Translations under genes and position numbers: made by a program
DNA from: Deinococcus aetherius
GTDB taxonomy: Bacteria; Deinococcota; Deinococci; Deinococcales; Deinococcaceae
Length of the DNA: 64,000 nucleotides
NCBI RefSeq assembly: GCF_025997855.1
Contig: NZ_AP026560.1
Span: 607,501-671,500 of the forward strand
Direction: 5' to 3'
In this document: positions 58,209-64,000 of the stretch, one piece after another
How the letters are laid out: each line of letters opens with the position of its first letter
Position numbering within the stretch: the stretch's first letter is position 1
Notes under the pieces: model-generated
Databases searched by the model: none
What the model was told of the DNA's origin: nothing
What the model saw: only the letters and a program-made list of their open reading frames with translations

Positions 58209-58520
58209 GAACTCACCTCTGGGCTGAAATGTCCGCTTCCCAATCTTCACCACGTTGCCGTGAAAAGCAACTTCGGTAGCGGTTGAGACAGAAGCTATAA
58301 ACAAATGCCCCGCGTCATTTGACGCTGTCCTCATTCAGGTTTCATTCTTATGCACGACCAGTTTTTCTTTTGCTCCACGGGGGAAATCAAGCTCGGCGAG
58401 ACGTGCAGGTGAGCGGTTGGAGGCGTCGTCTCGTCTTGTGTTCCCGAGTTGCCTGGGTGCACAAGGAACCGGGGGTGGGGAGGCTCTTCTCCCCACCCAC
58501 CCCCGCCGCGTCCGGGTGCC
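58209..58520. promoter_or_regulatory. Upstream region of the three-domain fasciclin gene
   Basis: A 14-bp perfect palindrome, GCGTCATTTGACGC... read as GCGTCA (58312-58317), TT, GACGC-type arm to 58325, lies about 105 bases before the ATG at 58208, with an AT-rich TATAGC-containing stretch between them. It may be an operator. Nothing else is evident apart from the ftsK terminator. Confidence 0.35.
58473..58498. terminator. Terminator of ftsK
   Basis: GGGTGGGGAG at 58473-58482 pairs with CTCCCCACCC at 58489-58498, with a 6-base loop. On the minus strand it lies 23 bases past the ftsK stop, followed by a modest T-rich stretch. Confidence 0.7.
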
Positions 58521-61583
<3,063 letters not shown>

Positions 61584-61703
61584 GGGCAGAATTGTACCCC
61601 AGCCTTACTTTCTCTGCCGCGCCCAGCGCGCGTTTTCGCGGCGGGGATGGGGTGTGGGGCAGAATACCGTCACCGCGCCGCGCCCCGGCCCGATAATGCC
61701 CGG

Positions 61704-62097
<394 letters not shown>

Positions 62098-62105
<8 letters not shown>

Positions 62106-62574
62106 GCCCCGCATCCACGCCCTGCACGGTTTCGTCGGGAGCGGCAAGACGACCCTCGCCGGGTGGCTGGAGCGCGAGTTGCCCGGAATGCGCTTCACCC
62201 CGGACGAGTGGATGGTCGCCCTGTACGGCCCGAACCTGAACGCCGAGGAGTTCCCGCCCGCCTTCGCCCGCGTGATGACCCTGATGGAGGGGCAGTGGAC
62301 CCGCGCCCTCGACCTCGGCGTGCCCGTCATCCTCGACCACGGGTACTGGAGGCGGGCGGACCGGGACGCCCTGCGCGCGAAGGCCGCCGCGCTCGGGGTG
62401 CCCCTCACCCTGTACGCCCTGACCCTGCCTGACGAGGAAGCGTTGAGGCGGGTCAGGTCGAGGAATGCCAAACCCGACGCCCTGCCGATCAGCGACGAGA
62501 CCTTCCGGCTCCTGCGTGCCCGCTTCCAGCCGCTCGAAGCGGACGAGGAGGCGGTTCGGGTGGGGCAGGAGTAG
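62098..62574 (+). CDS. P-loop kinase of the AAA_33/zeta-like group
   Basis: A 158-residue P-loop protein: HALHGFVGSGKTTLAGWLER (Walker A), FTPDEWMVALYG, a helical region FARVMTLMEGQWTRALDLG, VPVILDHGYWRRADRDALR (Walker B-like) and VRSRNAKPDALPISDETFRL (lid Arg residues). It resembles small ATP-dependent kinases that phosphorylate nucleosides, sugars or antibiotics. The gene overlaps the JAMM gene by 8 bases. The ATG at 62098 is preferred to a GTG two codons upstream. Confidence 0.8.
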
Positions 62575-62628
62575 GTGGATGGCGGCAGGAGGTTGGGCAA
62601 CTGGTGGGGCTGGACTGCTCTGCTCGCT

Positions 62629-62668
62629 CACCCCCACCCGGCCTCCCCCCTCAAGGGGGAGGAGCAAA
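62629..62668. repeat. Palindromic dispersed repeat beside nucleoside hydrolase
   Basis: CCTCCCCCCTCAAGGGGGAG, then GAGCAAAG, preceded by CACCCCCACCCGG, lies between convergent genes. It is the best preserved copy of the C/G palindrome family. Confidence 0.65.
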
Positions 62669-62676
62669 GACGACGG

Positions 62677-63627
62677 TCAGGGCAGCCTGCCCAGCCGCTC
62701 CAGCAGCAGGCCGAACACGCCCTCCGCGTCCACGCCGACCGCTACCTGCGCGTTCGCGGGCTGTCCGGTCACCCCGTACAGGTCGCACACCGTCCGCCCG
62801 AGGTTCAATCCCTCCTGAAGCTCGACCTGCACGGACATGGGTTTCATGTCGAACAGGTTCGGGCGCAGCACGGCGGCTACGGCGACCGGGTCGTGCAGGG
62901 CGCCGCCATCCAGACCGTAGCGCTCGCGGTACACCCCAGCGTAGAAGGTGAGGAGTTCGGCGCTGACGGCCCCCGCCCGGTTGTCCAGGGCGCGCAGGGC
63001 GTCCAGCCGCTCCGGCGTGGCGATGACCTGCATGGTGACGTTCAGCCCGAACATCCGCAGGGGCACACCCGAGCCCAGCACGATGTGGGCGGCGTGCGGG
63101 TCGGCGAGGGCGTTGAATTCGGCTGCAGGGGTGCGGTTGCCTCCCCCGGTGCTCCCGCCCATCCACACGACCTCGCGCAGCAGAGCGGGCAGGTCGGGGG
63201 CCAGCCGGAAGGTGAGCGCGACGTTGGTGAGCGGCCCGGTGGCGACGAGGGTAACCTCGCCGGGCCGTTCGCGCACGGTGCGGATGATGAAATCGACGCC
63301 GTGCTCGGCCTCGGGTGCCCGGAGCGGTTCAGGAAGATCGGCGGCGGGAAGGCCGCTGTCCCCATGCACTGATGCCGCCGTCAGCGGAGGGCGGACGAGC
63401 GGGCGGTCTGCCCCGGCGTGCACGGGCACCTGCGCCCCTGCCAGCGCCAGCGTCACCCCGGCGTTGTGGGTGGTGAGGGGCAGGCCGACGTTGCCGTGCA
63501 CGGTCGTCACGCCGAGCACCCGCACCTCCTCCGGGCTCGCCAGCGCGAGCAGCCAGGCGATGGCGTCGTCGAGGCCGGGGTCGCCGTCGAGGATGACGGG
63601 GCGGGGCAGCGCAGGGGCAGAGGTCAC
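62677..63627 (-). CDS. Nucleoside hydrolase
   Basis: A 316-residue inosine-uridine preferring nucleoside hydrolase-type protein. It cleaves ribonucleosides to base and ribose. The Ca2+ and ribose-binding N-terminus is VILDGDPGLDDAIAWLLALA (DxDxxxDD-like). Other family parts are VTTVHGNVGLPLTTHNAGVT, EVTLVATGPLTNVALTFRLA, VVWMGGSTGGGNRTPAAEFN with NALADPHAAHIVL, and GGALHDPVAVAAVLRP (C-terminal HDP). The frame is open to 63657, but TACAAT at 63634-63639 lies 6 bases before the GTG at 63627, so that GTG is the start. Confidence 0.93.
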   Translation of the reverse strand: MTSAPALPRPVILDGDPGLDDAIAWLLALASPEEVRVLGVTTVHGNVGLPLTTHNAGVTLALAGAQVPVHAGADRPLVRPPLTAASVHGDSGLPAADLPEPLRAPEAEHGVDFIIRTVRERPGEVTLVATGPLTNVALTFRLAPDLPALLREVVWMGGSTGGGNRTPAAEFNALADPHAAHIVLGSGVPLRMFGLNVTMQVIATPERLDALRALDNRAGAVSAELLTFYAGVYRERYGLDGGALHDPVAVAAVLRPNLFDMKPMSVQVELQEGLNLGRTVCDLYGVTGQPANAQVAVGVDAEGVFGLLLERLGRLP

Positions 63628-63695
63628 CCGCGCATTGTAGGCAGCGAGGTCGTCCACGCCGCAACGCAGACGACCTCTCGACCTGTCCTTCCCAG

Positions 63696-64000
63696 CTACA
63701 CCGTCAGGTTCCGCAACTCCTGCGCGGCGACCTCCGGCAGCTTGTCGTTGGCGAACTCGCCCGCGCCCTGCTCGGTGCCCGCGAGGTACTTCATGCGGCC
63801 CGGGGCGCGCAGGTACGGGTAAATCTCGATGTGGAGGGGGAACTCGGGGTGAGGGTCGCCTCCCACCGGGCCCTGGTGGACGGTCAGGAGGTACGGCATC
63901 CGCACGCCGAAGAGGGCGTCCAGCCGCAGCAGGGCGTCTTTCAGCGTCCGGGCGAAGGCGGCCTTCTCCTCCGCGCTCAGGTCGCTCAGCAGGGCGACGG
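63696..64000 (-). CDS. galT: Galactose-1-phosphate uridylyltransferase (C-terminal part)
   Basis: About 101 C-terminal codons; the rest lies past the window edge. The sequence [20 protein letters not shown], then [20 protein letters not shown], then [20 protein letters not shown] matches the GalT C-terminal domain, which exchanges UDP between glucose and galactose 1-phosphates (Leloir pathway). The zinc and nucleotide-binding catalytic His motif is outside the window. Confidence 0.9.
   Translation of the reverse strand, partial: VALLSDLSAEEKAAFARTLKDALLRLDALFGVRMPYLLTVHQGPVGGDPHPEFPLHIEIYPYLRAPGRMKYLAGTEQGAGEFANDKLPEVAAQELRNLTV

Noticed and set aside
58398..58440. Inverted repeat GCGAGACG ... 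CGTCTCG
   Set aside because: The arms are separated by about 20 bases without a T-run; a chance pairing in GC-rich DNA is more likely than a terminator.

Overview
The window is high-GC chromosomal DNA with the hallmarks of Deinococcus. Many genes have a TANNNT -10 box only 5-9 bases before the start codon (leaderless transcripts). Gene content also fits: a Gfh1-like Gre-family factor, an NAD salvage pair, a B12-dependent ribonucleotide reductase with inteins, an XPB/Bax1 repair pair, fasciclin proteins and tandem KtrB. This assignment is inference from gene content and signals; no rRNA is present to confirm it.

Layout. 1-5.0 kb (minus): an unknown membrane-anchored protein cut by the window edge, a TM2-domain protein, and an NAD salvage cluster (NMN adenylyltransferase/Nudix, NAMPT, and an unknown protein 2 nt behind NAMPT). 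5.2-9.1 kb (plus): YbjN-domain exported protein, methylglyoxal synthase, PP2C phosphatase, RidA, PSP1-domain protein and a small anchored protein, ending at a strong bidirectional terminator. 9.1-19.4 kb: subtilisin-like lipoprotein protease, AraC regulator, LysE exporter, a large TPR/BTAD regulator, tRNA-Pro, M29 aminopeptidase, ROK kinase, thioesterase, FtsB-like protein and CutA.

19.5-23.8 kb holds a diguanylate cyclase whose 3' end runs into a partial copy of tRNA-Trp. An intact tRNA-Trp lies 2.6 kb further on. Between them are two exported-protein genes, a frameshifted gene, an HTH remnant and the catalytic-tyrosine tail of an integrase. I read this as a decayed integrative element. 24-27 kb: a small membrane protein, endonuclease III, a frameshifted MFS transporter and a coiled-coil/zinc-ribbon protein.

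27.36-33.16 kb is nrdJ, interrupted by two inteins with different endonuclease types, behind a promoter overlapped by a palindrome. 33.2-36.8 kb is an accessory block: an AT-rich unknown membrane protein, an IS982-type element with inverted repeats and a short target duplication, a remnant of hpt, a PIN/HTH toxin-antitoxin pair and a remnant of gfh1. 36.8-40.8 kb: Bax1-like nuclease, XPB helicase, intact gfh1 and intact hpt. The two remnants therefore copy genes lying 3-5 kb downstream.

40.8-52.8 kb: trpC, an MBL hydrolase, a small membrane protein, a potassium uptake cluster (KtrA and two KtrB, one frameshifted), an RNA methyltransferase, a 3-methyladenine glycosylase, and an ABC exporter with two permeases, followed by a DUF937 protein. 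53-64 kb: cysK, a metallophosphoesterase, two paralogous fasciclin proteins with Thr/Ala/Gly-rich linkers, FtsK, a JAMM protease overlapping a small P-loop kinase, a nucleoside hydrolase and the 3' part of galT.

Two dispersed repeat families punctuate the gaps: GTCAGC-rich units and C/G-rich palindromes. No CRISPR array, rRNA or replication origin was seen.
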